Part shown: in pieces, positions 15,953 through 24,549 of the stretch | Layout: each line of letters starts with the position of its first letter | Numbering within the stretch: position 1 is the stretch's first letter | DNA from: Aliivibrio sp. | Lineage (GTDB): Bacteria; Pseudomonadota; Gammaproteobacteria; Enterobacterales; Vibrionaceae | Length of the DNA: 37,693 nt | Reading direction: 5' to 3' | NCBI GenBank assembly: GCA_016764915.1 | Contig: JAESQY010000029.1 | Location: 1 to 37,693 of the forward strand | Made by a program: the position numbers and the translations under genes | The notes under the pieces: model-generated | Database searches by the model: none | What the model saw: the letters and a program-made list of their open reading frames with translations, nothing else | What the model was told of the DNA's origin: nothing

Positions 15953-15980
15953 TTGACGCTACGTTGTATTGAATTATATT
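15953..15980 (+). promoter_or_regulatory. Candidate sigma-70 promoter of the sugar operon
   Basis: TTGACG (15953-15958) and TATATT (15975-15980) are 16 bases apart and about 55 bases before the mutarotase start. Two sites resembling the downstream palindrome (near 15993-16006 and 16012-16025, each containing TACAAA) follow the -10. Confidence 0.5.
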
Positions 15981-16034
15981 CTACCTACCATATTGTACAA
16001 ATGATATTTTATTTTACAAAAGTTAAGGTGACTT

Positions 16035-16455
16035 ATGTTAAAGAATATAGACCCACCTCTCAATGCCGACCTCCTTTATGCACTTCAATCCATGGGGCAT
16101 GGTGATACCATTGCTATTGTTGATGCTAACTTCCCTGCGCACTCAAAATCGACTCATTACCCTATCAGGTTGTACAGCAACTGAAGTGTTAAAAGCCATT
16201 TTAACTCTGCTGCCTCTCGATGATTTCGAACCATACCCAATTAAGACTATGAGTCAGGTAGACACTGGCGATTCGGCAGAGTCGAGTTTGGATTTTTTAC
16301 AGATAATTGCCTTGTCTGATGAACAAAGGCATCAATCACATCAAGTAGAACGTTTTGAGTTTTATGACTTAGTGAATCAAGCACAATTAGTGGTCAGCAC
16401 AACAGATATGCGACCCTATGCATGTTTGACCTTACAAAAAGAGGTTATTTTTTAA
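16035..16455 (+). pseudogene. FucU/RbsD-type sugar mutarotase, frameshifted
   Basis: Members of this family interconvert the anomers of free sugars such as fucose or ribose. From ATG 16035, after an AAGGTG ribosome site, the frame reads MLKNIDPPLNADLL, then MGHGDTIAIVDANFPAHS, the hallmark FucU beginning. It then stops at TGA 16182. The rest of the family sequence (SGCTATEVLKAIL, FEFYDLVNQAQLVV, YACLTLQKEVIF) continues one base over, to the stop at 16455. The switch lies near 16161-16170. Joined, the two pieces give about 139 residues, the normal length. So one base has been gained, or 2, 5 or 8 lost. Inactivation is the simplest reading, though a sequencing error or frameshifting is possible. 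As first gene of the operon it would have supplied the kinase with the right anomer. Confidence 0.85.
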
Positions 16456-16542
16456 CCAGGTCACGAAATAACCACCCTCCATACACTTATGTTAACAAAT
16501 TGATACGCAGGTCACAGACCGATAGACATATGATCAATTAGA

Positions 16543-16556
16543 TTTACAAATGTAAA
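16543..16556. promoter_or_regulatory. Palindromic operator candidate upstream of ABC importer genes
   Basis: TTTACA-AA-TGTAAA is a perfect 6+6 palindrome located 24 bases before the ATPase start. Partial matches (TTGTACAAATGATA and TTTTACAAAAGTTA) lie before the mutarotase gene. Together they suggest binding sites of the divergent SorC-type regulator. Confidence 0.5.
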
Positions 16557-16579
16557 CACAAACAGGGATTGGTGAATGT

Positions 16580-18118
16580 ATGTCTGACACTCCAAATATC
16601 ATTGAAATAAAAGGTGTTAAAAAGAAATTCGGCACCAATGTAGTTTTGCATGATATTAGCCTTACTCTTACTGGCGGAAAAGTTCTCGCTTTAATGGGGG
16701 CTAACGGTGCTGGTAAGTCTACCCTCGTAAAAATTCTTAGTGGCGTCTATCTTGCCGACCAGGGTGAAGTATTCATAAATGGTAAAGCGTGTAAAATTGA
16801 CACTCCTCAGCAGGCTCGAGCTGCTGGCATCGTCACAGTACATCAAATTATCAATGACGGCGTAGTGCAAGATTTAACCATCGCTGAAAACCTGCTTTTA
16901 GATAAATTATGCACAGGTAAGTTCTCCACTTTTCTTACTCGTCAAGCCCTACATAGTGAAGCACAAAAAATTGCAGATATTATTGGCTTAACACTTCCTC
17001 TTGATCAACCCGTTTCGCAATTAAGTCAAGCTGACCGTCAGATGGTCACTATTGCACGGGCTTTATCGGAAAAGCCTCGGTTACTTATTCTTGATGAACC
17101 AACATCCAGCTTATCTGAAACAGAAGCGACTCGACTCTTTGATGCCGTAATACAGATGCGAGAACAAGGTGTTGCTGTTATGTATATATCTCATCGTATG
17201 TCTGATATTCGAACTCTTTCAGATCAAATAGCTGCGTTAAGAGAGGGGACAATTGTCGGCCTATTTCATCCGCCTCTTGACTACAACGGTGCAGTCGACT
17301 CTATGCTAGGCCATGCTGTAGGTGAAGTCCGACACAGTTACCAACCAGGCACAAGTGATGTTGTTGGGTTACATAATGTAAAACTTGAGTCAGATAGCCT
17401 CCCTTTTTCACTCACATTTAAAAAAGGGGAGATTGTTGTACTGACAGGATTACTCTCTTCTGGTTGCACTTCTGTTGTTGAGTCTCTATTTGGAATGCGC
17501 ACTTTAGCCAGTGGCACAATCACTCTTAATGGATCTGAATGGAGAGCAAAAAACCCAAATCATGCCATTAAATCGGGTGTTTTTATGATTCAAGAAGATA
17601 GAGGTAACAACGCGGTCATTCCCGATTTCTCTATTGAGCATAATGTCAGTTTCCCTTTCTTAAATAAATGCAGTCGATTCGGTTTTATTGATACCAAAAA
17701 AGAGCAAGAACTTGTTACTAACGTTATTCAAAAAACCAAAGTTAAATACTCCAATCAACAAGACTTATTGTCTACTTTATCGGGTGGAAACCAACAAAAA
17801 GCCATGGTGGCACGATGGTTAATAGATACTTGCAAAGTCCTTCTGCTCAATGAACCTTTTCAGGGGGTTGATATTTCTTCTCGTCGACAAATAGGCGATT
17901 TACTGAGAGACACCGCTTGTGAACGCGCCACCATTGTTATCTGCACGGATATTGAAGAAGCCTTAGAGATAGCGGATAGAATTATTGTTTTTAACCATAA
18001 TAATTTGGCAGGTATACACCAAATCGACCATATAGATATGCCTACGGTAATTCAACAAATCGCTTCTGCCCCAGAACAACTATTAGAAATAACACCCACA
18101 TCGATGGAGAGCCACTAA
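16580..18118 (+). CDS. Ribose-type sugar ABC importer, ATP-binding protein (RbsA family)
   Basis: This 512-aa cytoplasmic ATPase with two fused nucleotide-binding domains powers a pentose-type importer. The first domain is canonical: Walker A GANGAGKST (40-48), a signature around VSQLSQADRQM, and Walker B LLILDEPTSSL. The second is degenerate, as in all RbsA proteins: its P-loop region is LTGLLSSGCTS, Walker B reads VLLLNEPFQGVD (Asn for Asp), but LSGGNQQKAMVARWL is intact. The stop overlaps the permease start by one base (TAATG). It belongs to the operon with permease, binding protein, MtnK, MtnA and aldolase, so its cargo is probably 5-methylthioribose or 5-deoxyribose. Confidence 0.93.
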   Translation: MSDTPNIIEIKGVKKKFGTNVVLHDISLTLTGGKVLALMGANGAGKSTLVKILSGVYLADQGEVFINGKACKIDTPQQARAAGIVTVHQIINDGVVQDLTIAENLLLDKLCTGKFSTFLTRQALHSEAQKIADIIGLTLPLDQPVSQLSQADRQMVTIARALSEKPRLLILDEPTSSLSETEATRLFDAVIQMREQGVAVMYISHRMSDIRTLSDQIAALREGTIVGLFHPPLDYNGAVDSMLGHAVGEVRHSYQPGTSDVVGLHNVKLESDSLPFSLTFKKGEIVVLTGLLSSGCTSVVESLFGMRTLASGTITLNGSEWRAKNPNHAIKSGVFMIQEDRGNNAVIPDFSIEHNVSFPFLNKCSRFGFIDTKKEQELVTNVIQKTKVKYSNQQDLLSTLSGGNQQKAMVARWLIDTCKVLLLNEPFQGVDISSRRQIGDLLRDTACERATIVICTDIEEALEIADRIIVFNHNNLAGIHQIDHIDMPTVIQQIASAPEQLLEITPTSMESH

Positions 18119-19101
18119 TGAAAAACTCGAGAGAAATCGCAATCAAATACGGCTTGTTGGTCCTGCTTGTTTTGATGTTTATCGTGTTCACGATTGCTGA
18201 ACCCGCATTTTTAAGCACAATCAACATGATGATCATTCTTCAATCCGTCTCCATCGTTGCTATTTTGGCTCTCGGGGTGACCGCAACATTGGCGGTAAAT
18301 GGATTTGACCTTTCAATTGGTTCAACTGCCGCGTTTTCTATGATGACATCAAGTTACGTTATGGTTGTTTTTGATGGCGGAACGACAATGGCCATTATCG
18401 CTGCCATTGGCGTAGGTGCACTGGTTGGGTTAATTAATGGATTTATGACGGTACAGATGCGAGTTCCAGATTTACTCGCCACATTGGGTATGATGTTTCT
18501 CCTGCTTGGATTGCAGCTTATTCCAACCCAAGGTCGTTCGATCTCTACCGGAATGAGTATTGGTGAAGGCGAAACAGCTCCCGGTGCTTTTTCTGAAGCG
18601 TTTCTATTTCTTGGTCGTGCTCGTATTTTCGACATCATCCCCGTACCTGTCATTATTATGATTATCCTTGCCGTTGTTACTTACTTTTTCCTTGAGAGAA
18701 CCCGACATGGCCGAGTCATGTACGCGATTGGTTCAAACGAAAAAGCCGCTCGTCTTGCTGGAGCCAGAGTGAAACTTTATCGTTATATCGCTTATGTTAT
18801 GTCTGGAGTCTATGCCTCTATCGGCGGGATTTTATTAGCTGCTCGAATTGGTCGTGGAGACGTCAGTTCTGGTAACTCTCTGTTAATGGATGGTGTTGCT
18901 GCTGCTCTTATTGGTTTTGCCGTTCTCGGTGCTGCACGTCCTAATGCTCAAGGTTCTGCTATTGGTGCCCTATTTGTTGGTGTACTGCTCAATGGGTTAA
19001 CCATGATGAACACCCCTTTTTATACACAAGACTTTATCAAAGGAATTGTGTTAGTTGCTGCTCTGATGTTTACGTTCGGCCTATCTAAAAAACACTCTTA
19101 A
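18118..19101 (+). CDS. Ribose-type sugar ABC importer, permease (RbsC family)
   Basis: This 327-aa inner-membrane permease of the BPD_transp_2 family probably works as a homodimer with the fused ATPase. Eight to ten hydrophobic helices are visible. Family stretches include VNGFDLSIGSTAAFSMMTS, GLINGFMTVQMRVPDLLATL and the cytoplasmic coupling region AIGSNEKAARLAGARV. It is translationally coupled to the ATPase upstream and is followed after 15 bases by the binding-protein gene with an AGAGGA ribosome site. Substrate is inferred only from the operon. Confidence 0.93.
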   Translation: MKNSREIAIKYGLLVLLVLMFIVFTIAEPAFLSTINMMIILQSVSIVAILALGVTATLAVNGFDLSIGSTAAFSMMTSSYVMVVFDGGTTMAIIAAIGVGALVGLINGFMTVQMRVPDLLATLGMMFLLLGLQLIPTQGRSISTGMSIGEGETAPGAFSEAFLFLGRARIFDIIPVPVIIMIILAVVTYFFLERTRHGRVMYAIGSNEKAARLAGARVKLYRYIAYVMSGVYASIGGILLAARIGRGDVSSGNSLLMDGVAAALIGFAVLGAARPNAQGSAIGALFVGVLLNGLTMMNTPFYTQDFIKGIVLVAALMFTFGLSKKHS

Positions 19102-19116
19102 TGAAGAGGATTCAAA

Positions 19117-20157
19117 ATGAAATGTTTTAAGGTTCTTAGTTTATGTACTGCACTATTTGGCATATTAGCAACAACCAATGCCAATGCCAGTTCAGACGTT
19201 CAATCTCCTTTTAAAGGAAAAGAGATAAAGATTGCACATGTTCGCTACCTCTCCCAAGGTGACTTTCCTGAGTTATACCTTAAAGGAGTAAAGCGTCAAG
19301 CTAAAGCTCTTGGTTTTAAGCTCGACATCTATGATGCAAGGCAAGACGCCTCACTGCAACGAACTCAGTTAGAGCAAGCTATCATGAAAGGATATGATGG
19401 TATTCTATTACAACATGGCTTCACTGATTCATTGAAAGACCTTTCTGATATGGCAGTCCAAAATGGAATTAAGATTGTTGCTTTTGATATTAATGCTCAA
19501 AATCCTGAAATCCCACAAATCAATCAAGATGACAATTTGATCGCTCGTCTCTCTTTAGAACAAGCGATAAAAGATAATGGCGAATCATGGAAAGCCGCAT
19601 ACGTTTATGTTCCAGGTATTCCTCCACTTGATCGTCGTGATGAAGTATTTACAGAGTTTAAAAAAACATATCCTGAGATAAAGGAAGTGGCTCGATTTGG
19701 CACGCTAAATAACCCGATCCCTAATATGATTGCAGACCAAGCTGCCGCTGTCTTCCGTGCAAATCCAGATGTCACAGTCGCCTTCTCTCCATACGACGAG
19801 TTTGCCAAAGGGATTAAAATAGCCGTGGATGAAGCTGGACTTTCTGATCGTGTGAAAATTTACAGCGCGGATATTTCAAACTCAGATATTCAAGCGATGC
19901 GTGAACCGAATAGTGCATGGGTAGCAACAGCCGCCACTAATCCGTCAATCATGGGTGAGGTGAGTGTAAGAGCATTAGCAATGTTACTAAATGGCGATAA
20001 AGTAAGTGCGCAAATCACCGTGCCTCCAGTGCTAGTGACTCAAAAGATGCTCCATGACAAGAACATCACTAATATGGCCGATTTATTAAAGAAAATGCCT
20101 GAATTTTCCACATCAAAAGTACTGACACCGGAGTGGATGCCACTACCGAAAAACTAA
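19117..20157 (+). CDS. Periplasmic sugar-binding protein of the ABC importer
   Basis: This 346-aa solute-binding protein of the ribose/AI-2 type (Peripla_BP_4) has a Sec signal peptide of 24 residues ending ATTNANA, before SSD. The mature part shows the two-lobe pattern: KIAHVRYLSQGDFPELYLKG opens lobe one, GYDGILLQHG and KIVAFDINAQNP form the hinge-side strands, and TVAFSPYDEFAKG and YSADISNSDIQ come from lobe two. It is expected to capture a 5-modified ribose in the periplasm. A large hairpin follows its stop, which may keep its mRNA more abundant than that of the downstream enzymes. Substrate identity is inference from the MtnK/MtnA neighbours. Confidence 0.92.
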   Translation: MKCFKVLSLCTALFGILATTNANASSDVQSPFKGKEIKIAHVRYLSQGDFPELYLKGVKRQAKALGFKLDIYDARQDASLQRTQLEQAIMKGYDGILLQHGFTDSLKDLSDMAVQNGIKIVAFDINAQNPEIPQINQDDNLIARLSLEQAIKDNGESWKAAYVYVPGIPPLDRRDEVFTEFKKTYPEIKEVARFGTLNNPIPNMIADQAAAVFRANPDVTVAFSPYDEFAKGIKIAVDEAGLSDRVKIYSADISNSDIQAMREPNSAWVATAATNPSIMGEVSVRALAMLLNGDKVSAQITVPPVLVTQKMLHDKNITNMADLLKKMPEFSTSKVLTPEWMPLPKN

Positions 20158-20162
20158 TCATT

Positions 20163-20199
20163 CGGGTTTAAGTGGTGGAATTAGCCACCACTTCACCCG
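20163..20199 (+). terminator. Intercistronic hairpin after the binding-protein gene
   Basis: AAGTGGTGG (20170-20178) pairs with CCACCACTT (20185-20193), and the stem is extended by CGGGT/ACCCG at 20163-20167 and 20195-20199. Only TTATTTC follows, so it is probably a partial terminator or RNA-stability element rather than the end of the operon. Confidence 0.65.
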
Positions 20200-20231
20200 T
20201 TATTTCAATCATTTTATGTAGGAAGAACATC

Positions 20232-21500
20232 ATGCCTGTAGATATACCTGTAGGTTATATGCCACAAAACGTTGACTCTCTCCCTTTATACTTAGTTGAA
20301 ATGCTCCCGCCTGAATTACAGCTAGGTGGTCAGCCTGATAGCTGGTCAGTACAGGAAGTCGGTGATGGTAATTTAAACTTAGTGTTCATTGTGTCAGGAC
20401 TTGATAAAACCATCATTGTAAAACAAGCTTTACCCTATGTACGAGCTGCTGGCGAAGGGTGGCCACTCTCTTTATCTCGCGCATTTTTTGAATACAATGT
20501 ATTGGTCGCCGAACGAAAATACGCAGGCGATGATTTAGTACCAGAAGTCTATTTTTATGATAAAAATATGGCCGTGTTTGCAATGGAATATCTCACACCA
20601 CATGTCATTCTTCGTAAAGAACTTATTGCCGGAAAGCGATTTGAAAACTTAACCGCTGATGTAGGTCGTTTTCTTGCCAGAACGCTTTTTTGCACCTCAG
20701 ACATAGGCATGGAAAGCTGTCACAAAAAAGCACTGGTTTCGCGTTTTTCTAATAACCATGAACTGTGCAAAATTACTGAAGATTTGATTTTTTCTGAACC
20801 TTATTACGACGCCGAACGCAATAACTGGACCTCCCCACAGTTAGATGAAGACGTAAAAGCGGTTTGGCAAGACACCGCCATGATTCAAGTCGCGATGCGT
20901 TACAAATATAAATTTATGACTGAATCTCAAGCACTGCTCCATGGTGATTTGCATTCAGGCTCCATTATGGTTACCGAAAAAGAGACTAAAGTGATCGATC
21001 CTGAATTTGGTTTTATGGGTCCAATGGCTTTTGATATTGGTAATTACTTGGGCAATCTGTTTTTTGCCTATTTTGCTCAGGAAGGCCATCAACCTAATAT
21101 TGAACAGCGCGATCAGTACAAAAAATGGCTGTTAACTCAAATTGAGAGTACTTGGACAATTTTTGAAACTCAATTTTTATCATTGTGGTTGGAAAAAGAG
21201 ATCGGAGAAGCTTATCCGAACTCAATATATAGAAACAGTAACCACTCTATCGCTTTATTGGAATCGTCACAGCGAGAGTTCATGCGGACACTCTTTATTG
21301 ATTCGTTAGTAAATGCAGGGCTTGAGATCAATCGTCGAATTATTGGCTTTGCTGGGGTCGCAGATTTTAATGAGATCAAAGACTCAGAGATACGTTCTCA
21401 TTGTGAACGTAAGGCACTGAAAATGGCACGAGAATTGATCATCAACGCGGAAAAATTCGAAAATTTTAAACAGATCAATCAAATTGCAGCAAACTTATAA
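20232..21500 (+). CDS. mtnK: 5-methylthioribose kinase
   Basis: This cytoplasmic enzyme phosphorylates 5-methylthioribose (and probably 5-deoxyribose) at C1 using ATP. The 422-aa product has the aminoglycoside-phosphotransferase-like fold. VGDGNLNLVFIV marks the nucleotide-binding strand region, the catalytic loop is HGDLHSGSIMV (Asp239), and the metal motif is DPEFGF (Asp256), the DPE form specific to MtnK, followed by GPMAFDIGNYLGNLFFAY. I start at ATG 20232, which has an AGGAAG ribosome site six bases upstream; upstream in-frame starts would run into the hairpin. It precedes mtnA by nine bases. It is slightly longer than the roughly 400 residues of known MtnK. Without the rest of the methionine-salvage genes, it should feed an aldolase instead. 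Confidence 0.93.
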   Translation: MPVDIPVGYMPQNVDSLPLYLVEMLPPELQLGGQPDSWSVQEVGDGNLNLVFIVSGLDKTIIVKQALPYVRAAGEGWPLSLSRAFFEYNVLVAERKYAGDDLVPEVYFYDKNMAVFAMEYLTPHVILRKELIAGKRFENLTADVGRFLARTLFCTSDIGMESCHKKALVSRFSNNHELCKITEDLIFSEPYYDAERNNWTSPQLDEDVKAVWQDTAMIQVAMRYKYKFMTESQALLHGDLHSGSIMVTEKETKVIDPEFGFMGPMAFDIGNYLGNLFFAYFAQEGHQPNIEQRDQYKKWLLTQIESTWTIFETQFLSLWLEKEIGEAYPNSIYRNSNHSIALLESSQREFMRTLFIDSLVNAGLEINRRIIGFAGVADFNEIKDSEIRSHCERKALKMARELIINAEKFENFKQINQIAANL

Positions 21501-21509
21501 GAGATTATT

Positions 21510-22607
21510 ATGAAAATTAATGGACAGCATTATCGTTCTGTATGGGTTGCGGACAATGATCGTACAATTGAAATTCTTGACCAAACTAAATTGCCGTTTA
21601 AATTTAAAATTCTGCAACTCGAGACGATGTCTGATGCAGCAACGGCAATCAAGGATATGTGGGTGCGTGGTGCGCCTTTAATAGGTGCAGTTGCCGCCTA
21701 TGGGATGGCGCTAGCAATGCGCGAAAATCCAAGTGATGAGAATCTACACCTTTCATATGACATTTTAAATAAAACACGTCCAACAGCCATTAATTTAAAA
21801 TGGAGCTTGGATCGAGTGAGTAAGATTTTGGTGGATACTCAACCGAACAATCGCGAAGTTGTCGCCTATCAAATTGCCTCTGATATTGCCGATGAGGATG
21901 TTGAGATTTGTCGCAATATTGGATGTAATGGTCTTAATATTATTAAAGAAATAGCCGACAACAAACCCGATGGCTCTACCGTGAATATTCTGACGCATTG
22001 TAATGCAGGTTGGCTCGCTACCGTTGATTGGGGTACTGCTTTGTCTCCAATTTACATGGCACATGAAGCTGGGATTAATGTTCACGTTTGGGTCGATGAA
22101 ACAAGGCCCCGCAATCAAGGAGGATTAACCTCTTTTGAGCTGGGCTCACATGGAGTTCCCCACACTCTAATCGCTGATAATGCGGGTGGCCATTTAATGC
22201 AACATGGCGAAGTCGACCTTTGCATTGTTGGCACTGATCGTACAACGGCAAGAGGAGATGTCTGTAATAAAATTGGCACCTATTTAAAAGCACTTGCCGC
22301 GAAAGCGAATAACATTCCATTTTATGTCGCTCTTCCCTCTCCCACTATCGACTTTACTGTTTATGATGGTGTTAAAGAGATTCCAATAGAACAACGTTCA
22401 GGTGAAGAGCAATCTCACGTCCATGGTATCGATCCTCAAGGGAACCTCAGTTGGGTCAATACAGCGCCAAGTGGCACTCAATGTGGCAACTACGCTTTTG
22501 ATGTTACCCCTGCAGAACTCGTCACTGGACTCATTACTGAACGTGGGGTTTGTCACGCATCTGAAGAGGGATTAGCCAACCTTTTTCCTGATCTAATCAA
22601 ATCATAA
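21510..22607 (+). CDS. mtnA: 5-methylthioribose-1-phosphate isomerase
   Basis: This enzyme converts methylthioribose-1-phosphate (or 5-deoxyribose-1-phosphate) to the ribulose-1-phosphate. The product is 365 aa, close to the usual 345-370, and belongs to the eIF2B-like family. The signatures are RGAPLIG near residue 52, ILTHCNAG with catalytic Cys164, [13 protein letters not shown], and [18 protein letters not shown] with catalytic Asp243; [12 protein letters not shown] follows. An AAGAGA ribosome site precedes the start. It sits between the kinase and the aldolase in the order of the reactions, which makes the pathway assignment strong. Confidence 0.95.
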   Translation: MKINGQHYRSVWVADNDRTIEILDQTKLPFKFKILQLETMSDAATAIKDMWVRGAPLIGAVAAYGMALAMRENPSDENLHLSYDILNKTRPTAINLKWSLDRVSKILVDTQPNNREVVAYQIASDIADEDVEICRNIGCNGLNIIKEIADNKPDGSTVNILTHCNAGWLATVDWGTALSPIYMAHEAGINVHVWVDETRPRNQGGLTSFELGSHGVPHTLIADNAGGHLMQHGEVDLCIVGTDRTTARGDVCNKIGTYLKALAAKANNIPFYVALPSPTIDFTVYDGVKEIPIEQRSGEEQSHVHGIDPQGNLSWVNTAPSGTQCGNYAFDVTPAELVTGLITERGVCHASEEGLANLFPDLIKS

Positions 22608-22617
22608 GGAGTTCAAT

Positions 22618-23268
22618 ATGAATCGCGAAACATTATCGCAAGAGATCATCGATACCTGCATTGAGATGAATCGATTAGGGTTAAACCAAGGCACATCAGG
22701 TAATATTAGCTCTCGTTTCAAAGATGGCATGTTAATCACACCTAGTGGGGTTCCATACCAAGAGCTTAGCCCTGATGATATTGTTTTCATCAATTCGAAA
22801 GGCTATTTTGATGAGCACAAAGTGCCTTCGAGTGAATGGCATTTTCACAAGGCCTGTTACCAAGCTCGCCCAGAGTTAAATGCTGTTGTTCACAATCATG
22901 CTGTGCACTCAACATCTGTGTCGATTTTAAATAAATCAATCCCTGCAATTCACTACATGGTCGCGGTTTCTGGTACCGACTCTATTCCTTGTATCGGTTA
23001 TGAAACATTTGGTTCTCAAGCTCTTTCTGACCGTGTTGAAAACGGGATAAAGCTAAGTAAAGCGTTACTGATGCAACATCATGGGATGATAGTGGCTGAA
23101 GTGAACTTACAAAAAGCGTTATGGTTGGCGCAAGAGATCGAGATACTTGCAGAGCAATTTTTGAACATTCTCTCTATTACAAGCGATGTTCCGGTGTTAT
23201 CTCCACAGGAAATGAAAAAAGTGCTCGAGAAATTCAAATCCTATGGTTTGAGAGTAAATAGAGAGTAG
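22618..23268 (+). CDS. FucA-like class II aldolase, DHAP-forming (Ald2 role)
   Basis: This 216-aa zinc-dependent aldolase reads almost colinear with E. coli L-fuculose-phosphate aldolase. The zinc and catalytic residues fall at the same numbers: Glu73 (SSEWHFH), His92 and His94 (HNHAVHS), Tyr113 (AIHYM) and His155 (QHHGM). Here it should cleave methylthioribulose-1-phosphate or 5-deoxyribulose-1-phosphate into dihydroxyacetone phosphate and (methylthio)acetaldehyde or acetaldehyde. The dehydratase MtnB is a distant relative, but this sequence lacks its character and is far closer to FucA. An AAGGAG ribosome site lies ten bases after mtnA. A terminator follows, so it ends the operon. Confidence 0.9.
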   Translation: MNRETLSQEIIDTCIEMNRLGLNQGTSGNISSRFKDGMLITPSGVPYQELSPDDIVFINSKGYFDEHKVPSSEWHFHKACYQARPELNAVVHNHAVHSTSVSILNKSIPAIHYMVAVSGTDSIPCIGYETFGSQALSDRVENGIKLSKALLMQHHGMIVAEVNLQKALWLAQEIEILAEQFLNILSITSDVPVLSPQEMKKVLEKFKSYGLRVNRE

Positions 23269-23304
23269 CTATCCTTTCATTTTTAATGGTTTGAACATTT
23301 AGCC

Positions 23305-23330
23305 ACCCCCTAAGTCCTAGGGGGTTCTTT
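23305..23330 (+). terminator. Terminator of the methylthioribose operon
   Basis: ACCCCCTA (23305-23312) pairs with TAGGGGGT (23318-23325) around a 5-base loop and is followed by TCTTTATTT. Confidence 0.85.
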
Positions 23331-23332
23331 AT

Positions 23333-24346
23333 TTAAAACTCAAAACTCGGTACGGTAATCTCAACGCGACGGTTTTTCTCACGCCCAGCTAAGGTTTCAT
23401 TTGAAGCGATTGGGTTATTTTCACCCTCACCGCGATAGGTCACTTGTTCAGGCTTCACCCCTTCAGAGACAAAGTAATCCGCAATCGATTTTGCTCTATT
23501 TTCAGAAAGTACCTGATTCTTTTCATTATTGCCTGACGTGTCGGTATAACCGACTATGTCTGCTTTCGCGTGGCTGTGGTTAAGCAGTAGCTTTAGCATA
23601 TCGTCGAACTTGCTTGCTGCCGCAGATGTAAGCTGGTAGCTGTTTACCGAAAACAGACCTGCGTCAAATTTTTGGGTCACCGTAGTAAGTACGGGGGCAG
23701 CAGGCTCAACGGCGGCAACAAGTGGCTCTTCCACTTTTTCTACAACCACTTCAGCGACGGGTTCAGCGGCCATTGGTTCAGGCTCACTCTGCACAACCAC
23801 GACTGCCGAAGATTGACCGAATTTATAGGTAAAACCCAGTGAAATCGTATTGGCGTCCATGTCATCAATCGCACCATCGTCAATGTTGTTGTACAACTGG
23901 TATTCAGCTCGGATCAGCATAGAGTTGCTCAGCTTATATTCAGCACCTAAAGCGCCTGTAAGCACTTCATCACTAGCACTGTCGTAAGAGACATGCGCAA
24001 CACCCAATTTACCAAACACCGCAATCTTCTCTGATAACGGCAGTGTCAATTTTGGTGCTAACGTTAAGGCGTGCATCTTGTCATCAAAAAGAGCGCTTGA
24101 ACCATCATTTGAGAAATTGGTTTCATAGCTGCCTAAATAATCATAACCGAGCTCTAGAGCAAGGTATTCACTAAAATCATAACCCGCATATAGACCGGCA
24201 CCGATTGAATCATCGTCACAGTTTGAATTCACTTCACAGGCGTCGTTTAACCAACCGTAACTCAACTTTCCTCCAACATATGGGTCAGCATTGACCACTG
24301 AAGATGACATAATGAGTGATATAAGAAGTAGGTTGTTTATTTTCAT
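23333..24346 (-). CDS. OmpA-family outer-membrane protein
   Basis: This 337-aa outer-membrane protein has a signal peptide (MKINNLLLISLIMSSSVVNA, cleavage before DPY). It has an eight-strand OmpA-type beta-barrel (about 21-185; YVGGKLSYGW, GLYAGYDFSEYLALELGYDYL). A Pro/Glu/Val-rich linker follows (about 190-220), then a C-terminal peptidoglycan-binding OmpA domain (ADIVGYTDTSGNNEKNQ, NRAKSIADYF, GREKNRRVEITV). Two cysteines near residue 38 (CEVNSNC) may form a loop disulphide. It probably anchors the envelope and may act as a minor porin. The start has an AAGGA ribosome site. It is transcribed towards the operon terminator on its right-hand neighbour's tail. Confidence 0.93.
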   Translation of the reverse strand: MKINNLLLISLIMSSSVVNADPYVGGKLSYGWLNDACEVNSNCDDDSIGAGLYAGYDFSEYLALELGYDYLGSYETNFSNDGSSALFDDKMHALTLAPKLTLPLSEKIAVFGKLGVAHVSYDSASDEVLTGALGAEYKLSNSMLIRAEYQLYNNIDDGAIDDMDANTISLGFTYKFGQSSAVVVVQSEPEPMAAEPVAEVVVEKVEEPLVAAVEPAAPVLTTVTQKFDAGLFSVNSYQLTSAAASKFDDMLKLLLNHSHAKADIVGYTDTSGNNEKNQVLSENRAKSIADYFVSEGVKPEQVTYRGEGENNPIASNETLAGREKNRRVEITVPSFEF

Positions 24347-24496
24347 AATTCATTCCTTTGCATATTTGATAGCTATGATAATGACGGGTTTTATAAGCCC
24401 GAATGATAACAAGTTGCGTGGCGTTAGTTTGATGAAAAACGCATGAGTATTAATAATAAGAGTGTGAGAAATGGGCTAGCTGCATATATTTTATAG

Positions 24497-24513
24497 ATAA
24501 CATATACTGTTAT
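24497..24513. promoter_or_regulatory. Inverted repeat upstream of cNMP/CBS gene
   Basis: ATAACA (24497-24502) and TGTTAT (24508-24513) flank TATAC. It lies about 40 bases before the gene start, over a likely -10 region, and may be an operator. Confidence 0.3.
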
Positions 24514-24549
24514 TAATCTATTCAAACCATCATCAATATCGAGCCAATA

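Noticed and set aside
22618..23268. Methylthioribulose-1-phosphate dehydratase (MtnB) instead of an aldolase
   Set aside because: MtnB is in the same superfamily, but this protein matches FucA residue by residue, including Glu73, Tyr113 and His155, and no other methionine-salvage gene is nearby.
24497..24513. LexA/SOS box upstream of the cNMP/CBS gene
   Set aside because: The order is ACA..TGT with a 5-base centre, not CTGT-N8-ACAG; it is kept only as a generic inverted repeat.
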